Shown here piece by piece: positions 16,725-28,046 of a stretch of DNA of 64,000 nt. How positions within the stretch are numbered: the first letter of the stretch is position 1; every line of letters starts with the position of its first letter. This DNA comes from Fimbriimonadaceae bacterium (GTDB taxonomy: Bacteria; Armatimonadota; Fimbriimonadia; Fimbriimonadales; Fimbriimonadaceae). Where the stretch lies: the NCBI GenBank assembly GCA_019638795.1, contig JAHBTB010000007.1, positions 55,964 through 119,963 of the forward strand. Reading direction: 5' to 3'. The notes below the pieces were generated by a model, which did no database searches, was not told the origin of the DNA, and saw nothing but the letters and a program-made list of their open reading frames with translations. The position numbers were made by a program, and so were the translations under genes.

Positions 16725-19700
16725 ATGGCTATGCCAGGACCATGTGCGCCCCAAGGGCTCTACCACCCCGATTTTGAGCACGACGCGTGCGGCATCGGGT
16801 TTGTCGTCGATATCAAGGGTCGGCGGGCCCACGACGTCGTGACCCAAGGCATCGGCGTCTTGACCCGCCTCGAACATCGCGGCGCCTCGGGATGCGACCC
16901 CGAGACCGGTGACGGCGCGGGCCTCTTGATCCAGGTCCCTCACGAACTGTTCGCCGTCAGTTGCGGATTCTCCCTGCCTGGACCCGGCGCCTATGGTGTC
17001 GGCATGGTGTTTCTGCCCCAAGACGACGGCCAGCGCGGCCGTTGTGAGGAGTTGGTCGTGCAGACGGCCGGCGAGGAGGGCCTCAGCCTGCTCGGATGGC
17101 GCGACGTGCCGGTGGACGAGACGTGTTGCGGTCGGGTGGCCCGCGAGACCATGCCGGTTGTCCGGCAAGTCTTCTTGGCATCGGAACAGGGCCTGTCGGG
17201 CGACGACCTCGAGCGAAGGCTCTACGTCGCCCGGCGACGGATGGAGAACGAGGCGGCCTCGCTGGGTACGGGCGACGACTTCTTTATCGCCTCCCTGTCG
17301 TCGCGGACGATCGTCTACAAGGGGCTGCTCCTCGCCCGGCAGTTGGGCGGCTTCTACCGCGACCTGGCCAACCCCCACCTGGTGAGCGCCCTGTGCTTGG
17401 TCCACCAGCGGTTTTCGACCAACACCTTTCCGAGTTGGAAACTGGCCCACCCGTACCGCTACATCGCGCACAACGGCGAGATCAACACGGTGCGCGGCAA
17501 TGTCAGTTGGATGAACGCTCGGGAGAGCCTGCTGTCCAGCGAGCACTTTGGCGACGATGTGGCCAAGTTGTTGCCGATCGTGCAGCCGGGCAACAGTGAC
17601 TCCGCGTCGTTCGACAACGTCCTTGAGCTCTTGGTCCTGGGGGGGCGGTCATTGCCCCACGCCATCGCGATGATGGTCCCTGAGCCGTGGGCAGGCGACC
17701 TCCACATGAGCGCCAAGAAACGGGCCTTCTACGAATATCACGCCTCATTGATCGAGCCTTGGGACGGGCCGGCGGCGGTCGCGTTCACCGACGGTCGGTC
17801 GATCGGGGCGACGCTTGACCGGAACGGTCTGAGACCCGGGCGCTACGTCATCACGACCGACGGTCGCCTGGTGATGGCCAGTGAGACCGGCGTCATCGAC
17901 CTGCCTGCGAGCAAGATCGTCAAGAAGGGGCGCCTTCAGCCCGGGAAACTGCTCCTCGTCGACACCGAACAGGGGCGGTTGGTCAACGACCGGGAGATCA
18001 AAGAGGACTTGGCGAGCCGCCGCCCCTATGAGGACTGGCTCCGTGCGGGACAGCGCACCTTGGGGCAGATACCCGAACCCCCTCAGGTGCATGGCGCCGA
18101 CCTGGACAACCTTCTGTGGCGACAACGCCTCTTCGGCTACACCCAGGAGGACATCAAGATGGTCCTGACGCCGATGGCGAGCCTAGGCGAGGAGCCCGTC
18201 GGCTCAATGGGCAACGACATCCCCCTCGCCTGTTTGAGTGACCGGCCGCAACTGTTGTTCAACTACTTCCGCCAGCTCTTCGCCCAGGTGACCAACCCGC
18301 CGGTGGACCCGTTGCGTGAGTCGCTTGTGATGTCCTTGATCTCGCCGATCGGCCGGGAAGGCAACTTCCTCGACGAGACGCCGGACCTCTGCAAGAGTCT
18401 GCGTCTCGCCCATCCCGTCCTCACCAATCTGGACCTGGAGAAGCTGCGTGCGATCGACGAGCCAGGTCTCCGCGCCGCGACTCTGCCGATGCTCTTCGAC
18501 CCCCGCGAGGGCGGGGCCGGCTTGTCGGCGGCGGTCAAGCGGCTCTGTGCCGACGCGGTGGCGAGGATCGAAGACGGCCATACGCTTTTGGTCCTCTCAG
18601 ACCGGGGGGTCGACGCTGACCATGCCCCGGTCCCCTCGCTCCTCGCTCTGAGTGCCGTCCACCACCACCTGGTCCGGGCGGGCAAGCGCACCCAAGTCGG
18701 GTTGGTGGTCGAAAGCGGCGAGCCGCGCGAGGTGATGCACGTCGCCCTGCTCATCGGCTATGGGGCCAGCTCGGTCAACCCGTACCTGGCGATCGAGACA
18801 TTGGCCGACCTGTGCCAGAAGCCGCCGCTCGCGGGAGCGGTCACCTTTGAGAAGGCGTTGGCCAACTTGATCCGCGCCGTCAACAAGGGCCTGCTCAAGG
18901 TCATGAGCAAGATGGGGGTCTCGACCCTCCAGGGCTACAAGGGGGCCCAACTGTTCGAGGCGGTGGGCCTGGCCCCGTCGGTCATCGACGAGTTCTTTGT
19001 CGGCACGCCGAGCCGGATCGGAGGCATTGGTTTGGAGGTCCTTGCCGAGGAAGTCCTGATGCGTTGGAAGTCGGCGTTTGTCGAGTCGGCCAGCCCGTTG
19101 CTCGACCCGGGCGGCTATTACGCCTGCCGCGTCCAAGGCGAACGGCACATGGTCGACCATGAGACGATCACCAAGCTCCAGCATGCCTTGCTACGGAAGG
19201 ACTACCGTGAGTACGAAAAGTACTCCGAGGTCATTGACAAGCAGGGCACCCAACTGCTCTCGTTGCGGAGCACGGTCGAGATCGCCGAAGGCGCCCATGT
19301 CCCCATTGACGAGGTTGAACCGGCGAGTGCGATCGTCAAGCGGTTCGCGACCGGGGCGATGTCCTTTGGCTCGATCAGCAAGGAAGCCCACGAGACGCTT
19401 GCCGTCGCGATGAACCGCATTGGCGGGCGGAGCAACAGCGGGGAAGGCGGCGAAGACCCTCGGCGGTTTGAGAAGGACGCCAACGGCGACTGGCGGCGCA
19501 GCGCGGTTAAGCAAGTCGCGTCGGGCCGTTTCGGCGTGACCGCCCACTACCTGGTAAACGCCGAGGAACTGCAGATCAAGGTTGCCCAGGGAGCCAAGCC
19601 GGGCGAAGGAGGCCAGTTGCCGGGGCACAAAGTGGACGCGGTGATCGCCAAGGTGCGCCATTCCGTGCCCGGGGTGGGGCTCGTCTCGCCTCCGCCGCAC

Positions 19701-21296
19701 CACGACATCTACTCGATCGAAGACCTCGCCCAACTCATCTTCGACCTCAAGCAAGCGAACCCAGAGGCTCGGGTGAGCGTGAAGCTCGTCAGCGAAGTCG
19801 GCGTCGGCACGATCGCGGCGGGGGTCGTCAAGGCTGGTGCCGACGTGGTCCTGATCTCCGGGGACAGCGGAGGGACTGGAGCGTCGCCGGTCTCGTCGGT
19901 CAGGTACGCGGGGATGCCCTGGGAGCTTGGCCTTGCCGAAACCCAGCAGACCCTCCTTCTGAACGACTTACGGAGCCGGGTGGTGCTCCAAACCGACGGC
20001 AAGCTGCAGACGGGCCGCGACGTGGTCGTCGCGGCGTTGCTGGGGGCCGAGGAGTTCGGGTTCTCGACGATGCCTTTGGTCGCGTTGGGTTGCGTGATGA
20101 TGCGCAAGTGCCACCTGAACACGTGCCCGGTCGGCATTGCCACCCAGGACCCCGACTTGCGCCGGAAATTCCGGGGCCAGCCCGAAGACGTCATCAACTT
20201 CTTCTTCTTCGTCGCCGAGCAGGTGCGCGTGCTGCTGAGCAAGATGGGCTACCGGTCGCTCGACGAGATCGTCGGTCGGGCGGACCTCCTGGAGCAACGG
20301 CCGCTGGAGGGTCACTGGAAGGCCAGACACATCGACCTTCGCCGGTTGCTCCATATGCCCGACGTGCCGGACACGGTCGGCCGACGGTTCCTGGGTAGCG
20401 TCGCCGACACTCCCCTGAGCCGGGCGGTGCGGGCCATCGACGAGGCGGCGGCAGAGTCGGTCGAGACAGGCCGGCCCGTGCGCATTTATACGCCCGTGGC
20501 CAACACCGACCGGTCAGTCGGGACGCGTCTGAGCGGCCAGATCGCCAAACGACACGGTTCGGCGGGTCTGCCCGACGACACCGTCCGGATCAGGCTGGAA
20601 GGATCTGCGGGCCAAAGCTTCGGTGCGTTTTTGGCCCGTGGGGTGACGATGGAGCTCACCGGTGACGCCAACGACTACGTCGGGAAGGGGCTCTCGGGTG
20701 GCCGGTTGATCGTCCATCCGCCGCTCGACGCGGGCTACTCCAGTGACGAGAGTGTCATCGTCGGCAACACCGCCCTCTATGGGGCCACGAGCGGGGAGGC
20801 GTTCCTGAGTGGGACGGCAGGCGAGCGGTTTGCCGTCCGCAACTCGGGGGCGACGGCAGTGGTCGAGGGCGTCGGTGACCACGGTTGCGAGTACATGACG
20901 AACGGGACAGTCGTCGTCCTTGGCACGACGGGCCGCAATTTTGCCGCGGGGATGTCGGGGGGGATCGCTTACGTCCTGGACGAGCGCGACGACTTTGTCG
21001 CCCGGCGGTGCAACCGTGCGACCGTCGACCTTGAGCCCGTGGACGACTCAGACGCCGTCGAACTGCGCAAGCTGGTCGAGCGGCACTTCCAACTGACGAA
21101 CAGTGAGAAGGCGCACCGCCTTTTGGAGACGTGGGAACGGGCCCTGCCGAAATTCGTCAAGGTCTATCCGCACGAGTTCAAACGGGTGCGCGGGGTCGGG
21201 CCCAAAGCGGTCGTGACAGTGCGCAGCGCGGTCAGCGGTCCTTCACCGATCGCCACGGCGATGCCGTTCGAGTCGGAGGTCACATACCATGGGTAA
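16725..21296 (+). CDS. gltB: Glutamate synthase, large subunit
   Basis: 1523 residues. Transfers the amide of glutamine to 2-oxoglutarate. The class-II glutaminase domain begins at the nucleophile Cys22 (DACGIGFV), which should be exposed by removal of a 21-residue propeptide. A central linker, an FMN-binding barrel (about 850-1200) with the 3Fe-4S cysteines in [14 protein letters not shown], and a C-terminal beta-helix follow in the usual order. Its 3' end overlaps gltD by 8 bp (ATGGGTAA), so subunits are made together. Confidence 0.97.
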   Translation: MAMPGPCAPQGLYHPDFEHDACGIGFVVDIKGRRAHDVVTQGIGVLTRLEHRGASGCDPETGDGAGLLIQVPHELFAVSCGFSLPGPGAYGVGMVFLPQDDGQRGRCEELVVQTAGEEGLSLLGWRDVPVDETCCGRVARETMPVVRQVFLASEQGLSGDDLERRLYVARRRMENEAASLGTGDDFFIASLSSRTIVYKGLLLARQLGGFYRDLANPHLVSALCLVHQRFSTNTFPSWKLAHPYRYIAHNGEINTVRGNVSWMNARESLLSSEHFGDDVAKLLPIVQPGNSDSASFDNVLELLVLGGRSLPHAIAMMVPEPWAGDLHMSAKKRAFYEYHASLIEPWDGPAAVAFTDGRSIGATLDRNGLRPGRYVITTDGRLVMASETGVIDLPASKIVKKGRLQPGKLLLVDTEQGRLVNDREIKEDLASRRPYEDWLRAGQRTLGQIPEPPQVHGADLDNLLWRQRLFGYTQEDIKMVLTPMASLGEEPVGSMGNDIPLACLSDRPQLLFNYFRQLFAQVTNPPVDPLRESLVMSLISPIGREGNFLDETPDLCKSLRLAHPVLTNLDLEKLRAIDEPGLRAATLPMLFDPREGGAGLSAAVKRLCADAVARIEDGHTLLVLSDRGVDADHAPVPSLLALSAVHHHLVRAGKRTQVGLVVESGEPREVMHVALLIGYGASSVNPYLAIETLADLCQKPPLAGAVTFEKALANLIRAVNKGLLKVMSKMGVSTLQGYKGAQLFEAVGLAPSVIDEFFVGTPSRIGGIGLEVLAEEVLMRWKSAFVESASPLLDPGGYYACRVQGERHMVDHETITKLQHALLRKDYREYEKYSEVIDKQGTQLLSLRSTVEIAEGAHVPIDEVEPASAIVKRFATGAMSFGSISKEAHETLAVAMNRIGGRSNSGEGGEDPRRFEKDANGDWRRSAVKQVASGRFGVTAHYLVNAEELQIKVAQGAKPGEGGQLPGHKVDAVIAKVRHSVPGVGLVSPPPHHDIYSIEDLAQLIFDLKQANPEARVSVKLVSEVGVGTIAAGVVKAGADVVLISGDSGGTGASPVSSVRYAGMPWELGLAETQQTLLLNDLRSRVVLQTDGKLQTGRDVVVAALLGAEEFGFSTMPLVALGCVMMRKCHLNTCPVGIATQDPDLRRKFRGQPEDVINFFFFVAEQVRVLLSKMGYRSLDEIVGRADLLEQRPLEGHWKARHIDLRRLLHMPDVPDTVGRRFLGSVADTPLSRAVRAIDEAAAESVETGRPVRIYTPVANTDRSVGTRLSGQIAKRHGSAGLPDDTVRIRLEGSAGQSFGAFLARGVTMELTGDANDYVGKGLSGGRLIVHPPLDAGYSSDESVIVGNTALYGATSGEAFLSGTAGERFAVRNSGATAVVEGVGDHGCEYMTNGTVVVLGTTGRNFAAGMSGGIAYVLDERDDFVARRCNRATVDLEPVDDSDAVELRKLVERHFQLTNSEKAHRLLETWERALPKFVKVYPHEFKRVRGVGPKAVVTVRSAVSGPSPIATAMPFESEVTYHG

Positions 21297-22692
21297 GGTC
21301 ACCGGTTTCATCGAGTACAGCCGCGAGAACGAGCGGAAGAGGTCGGCCCGGGAGCGGGTCAGCGACTGGCAGGAGGTCGCACTCAAGACTCCGGAGTCCA
21401 AGGTGCGCGTGCAAGCGGCGCGATGCATGGACTGCGGCGTGCCGTTTTGCCAGCCCAGCTGTCCGGTGAACAACTCGATCCCCGACTGGAACGACCTCGT
21501 CTACCAAGGGCGCTGGCGGGACGCGCTGGAGTCACTCCACGCCACCAACAACTTTCCCGAGTTCACCGGCCGGATATGCCCCGCACCCTGCGAGGCCGGG
21601 TGCGTTTTGGCGGTGAACGAGCCGGCCGTCGCCATCAAGCTGGTTGAAAAGAGCATTGTCGACATGGGGTTTGACAACGGTTGGGTGGAGCCTCGGCCCG
21701 CGAGCAAGCCGACGGGGAAGTCCGTCGCCGTCGTCGGGTCGGGCCCGGCCGGTCTGGCCGCCTCGCAACAGTTGGCCCGGGCCGGGCATGCGGTCACTCT
21801 GTTCGACAAGGCGGCCCGGCCGGGCGGTCTCTTGCGCTACGGCATCCCCAACTTCAAACTCGAGAAGCACTTGGTCGACCGGCGGTTCGCCCAACTGGAG
21901 GCTGAGGGCGTCGTCTTTCGGGGCGGCGTCCATGTAGGGGTCGACATCACCGGCGACGAACTGCGCGACCAGTTCGACGCGGTCCTGTTGGCGTGCGGCG
22001 CCGAAGCGCCGCGCGACGTCGCCCTGCCGGGCCGGGACCTCAAGGGCATTCACTTCGCCATGGACTTCCTCACCCAGGCAAACCGACGGTGCGAGGGAGA
22101 GGAGGTCGTCGGCGAACCGATCTTGGCGGAGGGCAAGCATGTCGTGATCATCGGCGGAGGCGACACGGGGGCCGACTGCCTCGGCACGTCACTGCGTCAA
22201 GGAGCGGCCTCGGTCCGGCAGATCGAACTGATGCCGATGCCGCCCGTCGAACGGAGTTCGACGACACCTTGGCCCTTATGGCCCTTGATGTTGCGCACGG
22301 AAAGCTCGCACGAGGAGGGTGGCCAGCGCTATTGGGGGCTGAAATCGACCAACTTTGTCGACGACGGTCAAGGTCGTGTCGCCGGCCTCCGGACCGTGCA
22401 GGCGGGCCCGCCCCCCGACTTTGAGGAGAAGCCCAACTCCGAAAGGGTCTTCGAGGCCGGACTTGTCCTGCTTGCCGTCGGCTTCCGAGGCCCTGTCTTG
22501 GACGGGTTGGTGGCCCAACTCGGCCTGGAGACGGTGCCTGGCGGCGGGATCCTGACGCAGACTCCCTATGCGACGCCGGTCGAGGGTGTGTTCACGGCGG
22601 GCGACATGCGGCGGGGCCAGTCACTGGTGGTGTGGGCGGTCCGCGAGGGCCGAGAGGCCGCCGCTGTCGTGGACTCGTTCCTCCGGCGGTGA
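21289..22692 (+). CDS. gltD: Glutamate synthase, small subunit
   Basis: 467 residues, FAD/NAD(P)H oxidoreductase that feeds electrons to GltB. The N-terminal domain has the paired 4Fe-4S cysteines [17 protein letters not shown] and CPAPCEAGC. The FAD motif [14 protein letters not shown] is near residue 146 and the NADPH motif [15 protein letters not shown] near 285. Translationally coupled to gltB. Confidence 0.96.
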   Translation: MGKVTGFIEYSRENERKRSARERVSDWQEVALKTPESKVRVQAARCMDCGVPFCQPSCPVNNSIPDWNDLVYQGRWRDALESLHATNNFPEFTGRICPAPCEAGCVLAVNEPAVAIKLVEKSIVDMGFDNGWVEPRPASKPTGKSVAVVGSGPAGLAASQQLARAGHAVTLFDKAARPGGLLRYGIPNFKLEKHLVDRRFAQLEAEGVVFRGGVHVGVDITGDELRDQFDAVLLACGAEAPRDVALPGRDLKGIHFAMDFLTQANRRCEGEEVVGEPILAEGKHVVIIGGGDTGADCLGTSLRQGAASVRQIELMPMPPVERSSTTPWPLWPLMLRTESSHEEGGQRYWGLKSTNFVDDGQGRVAGLRTVQAGPPPDFEEKPNSERVFEAGLVLLAVGFRGPVLDGLVAQLGLETVPGGGILTQTPYATPVEGVFTAGDMRRGQSLVVWAVREGREAAAVVDSFLRR

Positions 22693-22693
22693 C

Positions 22694-23650
22694 CTAAGCG
22701 CTCTTCCGACGCAGCAGGAGGTTGTCGGTCAGCACCCCGACCAGGATGACGGCCCCCATGACGGCGAAGTTCAACGAACTGGGGATGCCGAGGAGGTTGA
22801 CGAGGTTCTGGAGGACCTGGAGCAACACCGCGCCGAGGACGACGCCGACGACCGAGCCTTCGCCGCCCCTCAGGGAGAACCCGCCGAGCACGGCCGCCGC
22901 GATGGCGTAGAGTTCGTAAAAGCTCCCGTGGGTGGAGGGTGAGATCGAGTTCGTGTAGAAGGCGAACAAGATCGCCGCCACACCGGCCAATCCGCCCGCG
23001 ACCACGTAGGCGAAGGTCTCGACCTTTTTGACGTCCACCCCCGAGTAGCGGGCCGCCTCGGGGTTACGCCCGATGGCGTAGAGGTACCGGCCGTAGACGG
23101 ACCGATGGAGGAGGACGCCGAGCACCACGGCAAAGGCGATGAAGATGACGAAGGGCCACGGGACGCCCAGGAGGTTGCCGACGGCCAAATCGTGTAACCA
23201 CATGAACCCGGCCGAGTCGCCGAATCCCTTGGACTGGTCTTCGGCGACAAAGCGGGCCGCACCACGGTAGATGAGCAGTCCGCAAAGGGTGACGATGAAC
23301 GACTGCAGCTTCGCCCGGGTCACAAGAAGACCATGGACAAGCCCCAAACCGGCCCCGACAAGAAGCACCCCGACCACGACCAAAGGCGCGGAGACATGCT
23401 TGTCGACCAGCCCGATGGAGAGCAGGGCGCCCAAGAGGGCGACCAAGGAACCGACCGACAAGTCGATGCCGCCGGTGACGATGACGACGGCCAGGCCAAG
23501 GCTCAGGATGCCGAACATGCCGATCAACCGGGCGGTGTTCTGGATATTGATGGGCGAGAGGAACCGTGGGTTGAGCGCGGTCACGACCACGCACAGGACC
23601 ACGAGAAGCAGCAAGATGCCAGCCTCTTTGCCAAATTTGAACTTAGACAT
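22694..23650 (-). CDS. Sugar ABC transporter permease (RbsC-like)
   Basis: 318 residues, about eight to ten membrane helices, with the family signature GLAVVIVTGGIDLSVGS and the EAA-equivalent loop around NPEAARYSGVD. Forms the membrane channel of a ribose-type (CUT2) importer. Overlaps the ATPase gene by 8 bp. Third gene of a binding protein-ATPase-permease operon read on the minus strand; sugar not identifiable. Confidence 0.9.
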   Translation of the reverse strand: MSKFKFGKEAGILLLLVVLCVVVTALNPRFLSPINIQNTARLIGMFGILSLGLAVVIVTGGIDLSVGSLVALLGALLSIGLVDKHVSAPLVVVGVLLVGAGLGLVHGLLVTRAKLQSFIVTLCGLLIYRGAARFVAEDQSKGFGDSAGFMWLHDLAVGNLLGVPWPFVIFIAFAVVLGVLLHRSVYGRYLYAIGRNPEAARYSGVDVKKVETFAYVVAGGLAGVAAILFAFYTNSISPSTHGSFYELYAIAAAVLGGFSLRGGEGSVVGVVLGAVLLQVLQNLVNLLGIPSSLNFAVMGAVILVGVLTDNLLLRRKSA

Positions 23651-25115
23651 TCCCGACCGCCAGTGCCATGATGGCCTCTTCGGAGGCTTCTTCGCGCGTA
23701 AGCTCGCCGGCCATCCGTCCCTCGTGCATGACGAGGACCCGGTCGCTCATGGCAAGGACCTCCTCCATGTCGCTGCTGACCATCAGGATCGCGACACCTT
23801 GGTCGGCGAGGGCGCGCATCCGCGCATAAATCTCGGCCCGGGCGCCGACGTCGATTCCCCGGGTCGGCTCGTCGAAGACCAGGCAACGTGGAGACATGGC
23901 AAGCCATTTGGCCAAGACGACCTTCTGCTGGTTGCCGCCGCTCAAGCCGCTGACATCAGCTTCGACCGTCGGGGCCTTGATGCCCAATTCCTCGCGCATC
24001 CGTTCGGTGACCCCGCATTCGGCGGACCGGTCGACGAGGCCGTTTCGAGCATAGTGTTTGAGGTTCGGCAAGGTCGTGTTCTCCCGGACACTCGCCGACG
24101 TCACCAGGCCGGTGCGGCGGCGGTCTTCGGGGGCCAGATAAAGACCCAAGGCGATCGCCCCGCGGACCGAAGGCGGGACGGGCGTCTGGTCGAGGAAGAC
24201 TTCACCGCCGGCGCGGTCGTCGATGCCGCACACGGCTTGGACCAACTCGGTCCTGCCCGCACCGACCAGTCCGGCGAGCCCGACAACCTCGCCAGCTCTG
24301 GCGTCAAAGGTCACCGGCTGCTCGGGGAACCGAGTCGTGCGCAACCCACGGACGGTCAGGACCGCGGCGCCCCCGGTCGATGGTCTCGCCTGGGCCGGGG
24401 CCACGTCACGGCCGATCATGAGGCGCACCATGGCTTCTGGCGTGATCTCCTGCTTGGCCAACGACCCGGCGTTCCGGCCGTCGCGCAGGACGACGACGCG
24501 GTCGGCCAGTTCCTTCACCTCTTGGAGCCGGTGGGAGACGTAGACCACGCCGACCCCCTGACCGCGAAGGTCGTGGACCACCCGCAGAAGCCGGTCGGTC
24601 TCGCCGGCGGTCAAGCTGGAGGTCGGCTCGTCCATGATGAGGACGCGGGCCTCCAGCGAGAGGGCCTTGGCGATCTCGACCAATTGCCGCTGACCGATCG
24701 AGAGGCTGGACTGGGGGGCGTCGACCAAGTGCTCCATTCCCAGCCGGGCCAGGGCCGAGACGGCGGAGCGGCGTAGGGCCGCCCGGTCGACCAGTCCGAA
24801 CCGCGCCGGTTCGCGCCCCAGCATGACGTTGCCGGCGACGTCCAGGTTGTCGAGGTCGCTGAGCTCCTGGTGGATCACCCCGACACCAAGCCGGCGGGCC
24901 GTCGCAGACGAGTCGATCCTGACCGTCACACCGTCGACACTGACGGTCCCGGAATCGGGTTGGGTGAGGCCGCCAAAGACTTTGATCAGGGTGGACTTAC
25001 CCGCCCCGTTTTCCCCCACCAACCCGACGACCTCGCCGGACGAGACGGAAAAGTCCACCCCGTCCAGCGCGGTCACGCCCGGATAGCGCTTGACGATCCC
25101 CGCGGCCAGCAGCAC
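23643..25115 (-). CDS. Sugar ABC transporter, double ATP-binding protein (RbsA-like)
   Basis: 490 residues with two fused ABC domains, as in CUT2 importers. Domain 1 has Walker A GENGAGKST, signature LSIGQRQLVEIAKAL and Walker B VLIMDEPT. Domain 2 has a weak Walker A (GLVGAGRTE) as usual for the degenerate second site, then LSGGNQQKVVLAKWL and CLVFDEPT. Energises the permease encoded next. Seven bp separate it from the binding-protein stop. Confidence 0.93.
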   Translation of the reverse strand: MLLAAGIVKRYPGVTALDGVDFSVSSGEVVGLVGENGAGKSTLIKVFGGLTQPDSGTVSVDGVTVRIDSSATARRLGVGVIHQELSDLDNLDVAGNVMLGREPARFGLVDRAALRRSAVSALARLGMEHLVDAPQSSLSIGQRQLVEIAKALSLEARVLIMDEPTSSLTAGETDRLLRVVHDLRGQGVGVVYVSHRLQEVKELADRVVVLRDGRNAGSLAKQEITPEAMVRLMIGRDVAPAQARPSTGGAAVLTVRGLRTTRFPEQPVTFDARAGEVVGLAGLVGAGRTELVQAVCGIDDRAGGEVFLDQTPVPPSVRGAIALGLYLAPEDRRRTGLVTSASVRENTTLPNLKHYARNGLVDRSAECGVTERMREELGIKAPTVEADVSGLSGGNQQKVVLAKWLAMSPRCLVFDEPTRGIDVGARAEIYARMRALADQGVAILMVSSDMEEVLAMSDRVLVMHEGRMAGELTREEASEEAIMALAVGNV

Positions 25116-25122
25116 GGCCGGT

Positions 25123-26112
25123 CTACTTGCCCCGAAGTTCCTTCAGCTTTGCCGCAAAGTCATCGACGTTGGCTTTGTTGATGACTTGGGTCGGCACGAT
25201 CATGAGCTTGTTGGCCGGGACGACGTCGGTCTTGCCCGCCTTGATCGCGGCAAGGACCTTGACCGACTGGTAGCCGAACTCGAACGGCTGCTGGACGATG
25301 GTCGCCTCGATCGAGCCGTCCTTCACCCCGGCGAGGGTGTCGTTCTCTTCGTCGAAGCAGACGATCTTGACCTTGCCGACCATGTTGGCCTCCTTGACCG
25401 CGTTGATGATCGCAGGGCCGTTATAGCTCCAGATGCCGACCATCCCGGCGATATCGGGGTACTTGACGAGCGTGTCGGCGACGTTGGCCTTGGCGCGGGC
25501 ATGGTCGGCGTCGTCCGTCCGGACGTCAATGATCTCGATCTTGGTGCCCTTGATCGCCTCCTTCAGGCCCGCGATGCGGTCCTGGGCGTTCTGCACGTCG
25601 GTCTTCCCGACAAATACCATGACCTTGCCGCCCTGCGGAAGCGCCTTCTTCAGCTCTTCGCCCGCCTGGAGCCCGGCCGCTTTGTTGTCGGTTCCGACGT
25701 AGGCGGCCCGGTTGCTGGCCGGCGCGTCGCTGTCTTGGGTGACCAACACAGCCTGCTTGGCCGCGTTGTTCAGGGTCTCGGTCGCATTGGCGGCGTCGTT
25801 CGGGCTGATCGCAATGCCGTCCACGCCCTTGGCCAGTTGGTCGTCGATCAGGCGCTTCTGCTCAGTGGCCGAACCGTCGCTCGGGATCAGGAACTCCACC
25901 TTGACGTTGGGCATCTCCTTCTCGGCCTTCTCGACGCCCTTGCGGGCGATCGTCCAAAAGTCCGAGGCGTTGTTGGTGATGAAGGCGAGTTTGACCGGCT
26001 TCGCGTCGCCTGCCTTCGACGCGTTGGACGCAGGGGCACCGGCCTCGTTGCCGCATCCGGCCAGGAAGAGCAGGGCGGCCGCCGCCCCCGCGATGCAGAG
26101 TTGTCTGATCAT
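25123..26112 (-). CDS. Sugar ABC transporter substrate-binding lipoprotein (RbsB-like)
   Basis: 329 residues. A lipoprotein signal ends in LFLAGC, so the mature protein is anchored by a lipidated Cys. The type-I periplasmic-binding fold follows: KLAFITNNASDFWTIARKG, DGIAISPND, VTQDSDAPASNRAAYVGTDN, all typical of ribose/xylose-binding proteins. The order binding protein-ATPase-permease is the operon order. ATG 26112 chosen; GTG 26115 is one codon upstream. CAGAAT lies 7 nt before the ATG, a possible leaderless -10. Confidence 0.9.
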   Translation of the reverse strand: MIRQLCIAGAAAALLFLAGCGNEAGAPASNASKAGDAKPVKLAFITNNASDFWTIARKGVEKAEKEMPNVKVEFLIPSDGSATEQKRLIDDQLAKGVDGIAISPNDAANATETLNNAAKQAVLVTQDSDAPASNRAAYVGTDNKAAGLQAGEELKKALPQGGKVMVFVGKTDVQNAQDRIAGLKEAIKGTKIEIIDVRTDDADHARAKANVADTLVKYPDIAGMVGIWSYNGPAIINAVKEANMVGKVKIVCFDEENDTLAGVKDGSIEATIVQQPFEFGYQSVKVLAAIKAGKTDVVPANKLMIVPTQVINKANVDDFAAKLKELRGK

Positions 26113-26230
26113 CACTTCGATTCTGCATCATCCCAGCGTCTTCGCACGGTGGGTGCCGCGCACGTCAATGTCCAGGAGAGGCCCGGTCCTCGTCGGCCCA
26201 ATGGGTCCAGAGGCCTACCGAAGGCTAGTT

Positions 26231-26256
26231 TTTTTGCAAGTTTCAGCTAGCAAAAA
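26231..26256. promoter_or_regulatory. Inverted repeat TTTTTGC-N12-GCAAAAA in the 26.1-26.4 kb gap
   Basis: The 280-bp space between the divergent sugar transporter and metalloprotease genes holds this perfect 7-bp repeat (arms 26231-26237 and 26250-26256), a small GGGCCG/CGGCCC-type hairpin near 26287-26305, and AT-rich stretches. Its position suits an operator for one of the two genes. Nothing else coding is visible there. Confidence 0.35.
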
Positions 26257-26392
26257 TGCGGGTTGGGCGATAAGGGCGCATTAAGATGGGGCCGATTGCG
26301 GCCCTGCCCATCGGAAATGGACTTAAATAGAGGTTGATTGCGCTGAGTGACCGGTTCCCCGGCCATCAAGCGACTCAAGGGATTTGACTTTC

Positions 26393-27457
26393 ATGAAATT
26401 TACGAGAGCTCTTACACTTAGCTGTGCCGCCGGTGTCGGCCTTGCTTTGACCTCGAACGCGTTTGCTAGCGGGTTGCAGTTCAACTTCAGCCATGACGCC
26501 GGTATGGACGCCAACGCCGTCGCGGGATTCCAGGCTGCCGCCGACCGTTGGTCTGCGCTCTTCAAGGACCCGGTCACGATCAACATCAACATCGGTTTCA
26601 CCCAACTGGGCCAGGGAATCCTTGGCTCGACGAGTTCGACCGCGTCCACCAAGAGCTACAGCACTGTGCGGTCGGGTCTGGTCGCCGACTCCAAGTCGGC
26701 CTTGGACGCCACCGCCACGGCCCACTTGCAAGCCGGTTCGTCCGTCGACTTCTTGATGAACTGGACGAGCAACAGCCCGAACGGCGGAGGTAGCTCGGCC
26801 CCGTTCTTGGACGATGACGGCGACGCGAACAACACGACGCTCCGGCTGAACACGGCGAACCAGAAGGCTCTCGGCATCTTTACCGGGAACGCGAACGATT
26901 CCGACGCCTCGATCACGTTCAGCAACCAGTTCTCCTGGGACTTCGACCCCACGAACGGAATCAGCGCGGGCAAGATCGACTTTGTCGGCGTCGCGACCCA
27001 TGAGATCGGTCACGCCCTTGGCTTCGTGAGCGGTGTCGACGTTCTCGACGTCAACCCGACTGGGGTCTTCCGCGACGACCAGTTCACGTTTGTCAGCACC
27101 CTCGACCTGTTCCGCTACAGTGAAAACCGGCTGGGCGACGGCCAGGCCTACATGGACTGGACCGCCGACAACGGGACCAAGTACTTCAGTGTCGACGGCG
27201 GTGCGACCCACGAAGGGCGCTTTGCCAACGGCATCGTCCACGGCGACGGATGGCAGGCCAGCCACTGGCACTTCCAGAACCCGCCCAAGATCGGCATCAT
27301 GGACCCGGCCGTCGACTTCAACCAGTTGATGAGCATCACCGACCAAGACGTCCGCGCCTTCGACGCGATCGGTTACGATGTCGTGCCCGAGCCGGCCACG
27401 ATGACGGTGCTTGGTCTGGGCGTCGCCGCTCTTCTGCGTCGCCGCAAGAAGGCCTAA
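26393..27457 (+). CDS. PEP-CTERM metalloprotease (NF038122-like)
   Basis: 354 residues. An N-terminal signal peptide (MKFTRALTLSCAAGVGLAL, cleavage near NAFAS) leads into a zinc metalloprotease domain with HEIGHALGF starting at His203. The C-terminus is a PEP-CTERM sorting tag: PEP motif, a short hydrophobic helix (TMTVLGLGVAALL) and a basic RRRKK end. Such proteins are handled by exosortase and anchored or released at the cell surface. I place the start at ATG 26393, giving a standard signal peptide; TTG 26384 is an unneeded extension. Exosortase itself is not in the window. Confidence 0.88.
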   Translation: MKFTRALTLSCAAGVGLALTSNAFASGLQFNFSHDAGMDANAVAGFQAAADRWSALFKDPVTININIGFTQLGQGILGSTSSTASTKSYSTVRSGLVADSKSALDATATAHLQAGSSVDFLMNWTSNSPNGGGSSAPFLDDDGDANNTTLRLNTANQKALGIFTGNANDSDASITFSNQFSWDFDPTNGISAGKIDFVGVATHEIGHALGFVSGVDVLDVNPTGVFRDDQFTFVSTLDLFRYSENRLGDGQAYMDWTADNGTKYFSVDGGATHEGRFANGIVHGDGWQASHWHFQNPPKIGIMDPAVDFNQLMSITDQDVRAFDAIGYDVVPEPATMTVLGLGVAALLRRRKKA

Positions 27458-27466
27458 GGCCCGGCC

Positions 27467-27970
27467 TCAAGCCGAGTGAGAAGGCGGCCCACCGGATTCC
27501 GGTGGGCCGCTCTGTTTCGTCGGCCCGCCGTTCATGGCGTCGAGCCTTTGGAGGATGGCGTTGATCGCCTGGTCTTGCTGCTCTAGGTGCTTTTGAATCT
27601 CGCACGCTTCGTGGAACGCGGCTTCCGCGTCCTTGAACGTCATCTCCGCCCGCTTGTCGCTCACCTGGCCCATGATGTTTTGGCCGACCATGATGACCGA
27701 CAGCATGACGAGCTGGATGAAGGTCTGGCTGACCCATTCGACCAGCGTCACGACCGAGCCAGACTTGACCGCGTCGGGAAGGGCGACAAAAGCCAGGCCA
27801 CCGAAGAAGTAGGCGCACCACATGGTGCCGACCGCCTTGGTCAGGTTGATCGCGATCCGCGCGTTCAGCCCCAGGTGCTCACCCTTGCCATGGCCCCGAC
27901 GCTTGACCGGGCCGGTCTTGGTGCGTTCTTTGATGTGAGGGTGTTGGTTGTGCTCGTAGACGATTCTCAT
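27467..27970 (-). CDS. Two-helix membrane protein (DUF1003-like)
   Basis: 167 residues. N-terminal IVYEHNQHPHIKERTKTG, then two membrane helices (about 50-72, YFFGGLAFVALP, and 85-105, TFIQLVMLSVIMVGQNIMG), then a conserved cytoplasmic stretch DKRAEMTFKDAEAAFHEACEIQKHLEQ with coiled-coil character. The layout resembles small DUF1003-type proteins of actinobacteria; function unknown. The last 20 residues are low complexity and overlap the terminator of the neighbouring gene. Confidence 0.75.
   Translation of the reverse strand: MRIVYEHNQHPHIKERTKTGPVKRRGHGKGEHLGLNARIAINLTKAVGTMWCAYFFGGLAFVALPDAVKSGSVVTLVEWVSQTFIQLVMLSVIMVGQNIMGQVSDKRAEMTFKDAEAAFHEACEIQKHLEQQDQAINAILQRLDAMNGGPTKQSGPPESGGPPSHSA
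27484..27510 (+). terminator. Hairpin terminator shared by convergent genes
   Basis: Perfect 12-bp stem (27484-27495 with 27499-27510) around an ATT loop, followed on the plus strand by TCTGTTT. It is the likely end of the metalloprotease transcript. It lies inside the last codons of the convergent gene (27467-27970), encoding part of its Gly/Pro-rich tail, so the same bases serve both purposes. Confidence 0.75.
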
Positions 27971-28046
27971 CGGGTCCTTGGCGCATCATATCGCCACTCG
28001 ACCCGAAGCTAGGCGGCCCGACAGATTCTTGACACCGGCCCGGCCG

